Assembly (NCBI GenBank): GCA_963682055.1
Contig: OY821740.1
Location: 12,858,814 to 12,922,813, forward strand
From: Primula veris
Taxonomy: Eukaryota; Streptophyta; Magnoliopsida; Ericales; Primulaceae
DNA length: 64,000 bases
Direction: 5' to 3'
Within the stretch, counting starts at the first letter, position 1; every line of letters begins with the position of its first letter. This document shows, piece after piece, positions 62,017 to 64,000 of this stretch. A program made the translations under genes and the position numbers. The notes beneath the pieces were generated by a model that was not told where the DNA came from, did no database searches, and was given only the letters and a program-made list of their open reading frames with translations.

Positions 62017-62591
62017 AGCGACATTTTATGTCGGAGTCGAAATCCTCGCACCCTGTCGTGTGCAAGTGAGGGGGAGCATCCTGTTGTATGCATGTGTACT
62101 CTTTTTGTCCTTAGTACAAGGTTTTTCCCACTGGGTTTTCCTTGACAAAGTTTTTAGCGAGACACGTTCCCTGTTTATACCTCACTATGGATTGCCGAAA
62201 TCAGGGGGAGTATCATGTCGTATACTTCTTACCACTGTGTACTCTTTTGTCCTTCGACCAGAGTTTTTTCCCACTGGGTTTACTCTGGCAAGGTTTTGAT
62301 GAGACACCTGTTTTGTGGTTGATCCCCTACTACTACCACTGTTGCACTCTTTTTTTTTCAATTAGAGATTTTTCCATTGGGTTTGCTCTGGCAAGGTTTT
62401 GATGAGGCACACTGTTTTGTGGTTAGTTACTTATATAGTATTTTGGCATATATCATTCGGCTACACAATTTCTCTTAGCTACCGGTTTTGTCCCACACCG
62501 GGTTTTCCGGCCCTAAGGTTTTTATGTGTTTAGCACTACGAATGAACTCGACTCAGATCGACTGCATGAAGACGAAGAATTCAAGACGTCC
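62017..62591 (+). repeat. 3' untranslated region of the Copia element with repeated CCACTGGGTTT blocks
   Basis: Three related blocks (about 62096-62165, 62219-62310 and 62341-62420) each contain TGTACTCTTTT-like, TTTTTCCCACTGGGTTT, GGCAAGGTTTTGATGAGACAC-like parts; a fourth partial one (CACCGGGTTTTCC...AAGGTTTTT) is at 62480-62525. Similar blocks are known before the polypurine tract of several plant Copia families. Confidence 0.8.
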
Positions 62592-62601
62592 AAAGGGGGA
62601 G
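62592..62601 (+). other. Polypurine tract
   Basis: AAAGGGGGAG lies directly before the 3' LTR and is the expected primer for plus-strand DNA synthesis during reverse transcription. Confidence 0.9.
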
Positions 62602-62793
62602 TGTTGTAAGATTATTGGACTCTTAGACTTTTACTGATTGAGCCCAAGTGAGCTTGTAACCCTACCCCTCTATCTATATAAGGAGTGCTAGGGGTCTTGT
62701 ATTTTACATTCATTCATAATAAAGATCATACTGTTTTCCCCTCTCTCTACTTCTGTCTCCCTAAATATCTAAGCTAATAGTTGTATTATAACA
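62602..62793 (+). repeat. 3' LTR of the full-length Copia element
   Basis: Same length as the 5' LTR, starting TGTTGTAAGA and ending TTATAACA. It is followed by CGATC, the target duplication. Confidence 0.95.
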
Positions 62794-64000
62794 CGATCCT
62801 ATTTATCAAAATATTATGCTTATTTGTATTCTTTTAAGTTATAAAAGTTTAGTTCAATTTTAATAACATAATTTTGATATATTTACTATAAAAAATTGAA
62901 AATTTACAAATTTGTCGAAAGATATTGGGGAAATTATGCGTTTTTCAATTTCGAAATGGCTCATTACCAAAATTAGAAGGCCTAGCCGCCCATAGCCTCC
63001 AAATTCCTGCAACAGTTCCGCATTTGATCAAACGAGTTACTAGCAAAACACATTATCAAAGTAAATGACTTTACCAGTATAAAAGATTTCACTAATTTAT
63101 GCATACACTAATTTTATTTTATTTTGCAAACATTATTCCTAGACCTAGACCAGAACAATTTAAATAAAGCAGGAACAAATAAACAGGTGCATGGATATGT
63201 ATATAACTTCGAATTTAAATAATAGAATTAGTTAGATTCCACAATCAAATCAATTAATTAAAATATAAATCCCCAAATTTCTGCAAAGATTATTTGTTAT
63301 TTCTGTGATTGAATATTTCACTCTTTAAAGTTTTAAAATATAATACCCATATCTTTTTGCTTTATTCAATTTATCCCCGTCTTGGTTCGGTTTCATTTTT
63401 TAAATCACAAATATCTGCAATACTAAACATAAAATGTTGATATAGTAGCCAAATATCTCTACTTTTAATACTTTTGGTCACTATACTAGTTTTGGCTGTA
63501 GAGGACCCAAGTTGTTTCACAGACTGACCGATTTTTGTCTTTCTCAATTAGTCTGTCGTGAACAACGCCATCTTAAGAAAATGAAATTACATCAATTGGT
63601 TCATCATTCATTTACTTTTTCCCAACATCACAACTGACTTTTCTCTTGATTGCGCGCAGCGCATTTATGTTGATACCGTCTTTTAGAACATAATAACGAC
63701 TAACAAGTTTAAAAAAAAAACAAAAAACGAACAGGTTTCTAAACTCTACAATTTTGGTGAATATATTTAAACTTAGGACCAAGAATATACTAGTTTACCC
63801 TATATACTACACTCGTTCATTACTCATCAGCCTCAAATTTGCTAATCCAACGCTTAACCAAGCAAATCTTCAAATTCTAGTTTACTGAAAACATTATCCT
63901 AACTTCAAAAAGACATGCACGTTCCCTCTTTAATCACTTTGTAACCAGAAACTGTAAAAATATTTAAATAATTGCGAAAATGTCACATCCTAAATTCAAC
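62794..64000. other. Intergenic to window end
   Basis: AT-rich, no open frame, RNA gene or repeat boundary that I can support. Confidence 0.4.

Larger units (their letters stand above)
55092..62793 (+). mobile_element. Full-length Ty1/Copia LTR retrotransposon with target duplication
   Basis: Two LTRs (55092-55283 and 62602-62793, 192 bp each) start TGTTGTAA and end with AACA. They are flanked by the 5-bp direct repeat CGATC (55087-55091 and 62794-62798). Inside are a long leader, gag, protease, integrase, reverse transcriptase and RNase H in Copia order, and a polypurine tract (62592-62601). By eye the LTRs differ at about 18-20 positions (roughly 90% identical), so the insertion is not recent. 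Two stops in gag plus one frameshift and one stop in pol make it non-autonomous. Confidence 0.95.

Overview
This is an AT-rich plant nuclear window. Genes are split by spliceosomal introns, proteins match angiosperm families, the telomere-type repeat is the plant form (TTTAGGG/CCCTAAA), and much of the space is transposons (MULE, Copia, CACTA, hAT-like, Stowaway- and Harbinger-like). The families fit a eudicot; I cannot name the genus.

Genic half, 1-32 kb. A truncated fasciclin-like arabinogalactan gene (minus strand, 573-980) is followed by a fold-back transposon (2131-3017). An intact five-exon CYP704-type cytochrome P450 lies at 4566-7699, an F-box/FBD/LRR gene at 10231-12208, and a 33-exon importin-9-type nuclear transport receptor at 14357-25223. 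One importin intron is an AT-AC (U12-type) intron, and another holds a decayed copy of the exon that follows it. After a repeat-rich spacer (27.0-28.7 kb) comes a second CYP704 copy with the same exon layout (29511-32176), clearly a pseudogene. The two P450 copies are a dispersed duplicate pair around the F-box and importin genes.

Transposon half, 32-64 kb. Several small inverted-repeat elements lead into an approximately 8.3 kb Mutator-like element (36859-45170). It carries a MAIN-like plant mobile domain (PMD) gene and a long single-frame gene joining a FAR1/MULE transposase, a SWIM zinc finger and an OTU cysteine protease. Between them lie interstitial telomere repeats and a palindrome array. 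The 2131-3017 fold-back is built from the left end of this same family. Next is an intronless receptor-like kinase of the At4g25390/At2g45590 type (46075-47979), a perfect small CACTA element with its target duplication (49261-49441), a badly decayed Copia element (50085-54410) and a full-length Copia element with two 192-bp LTRs and a 5-bp target duplication (55092-62793).

Four loci look like host genes with open coding sequence (P450, F-box, importin, kinase). The P450 copy, the FLA fragment and all transposon genes are broken, mostly by nonsense codons rather than frameshifts in the MULE and in the younger Copia. The candidate for an unusual system is the PMD plus transposase-OTU element and its fold-back derivative.
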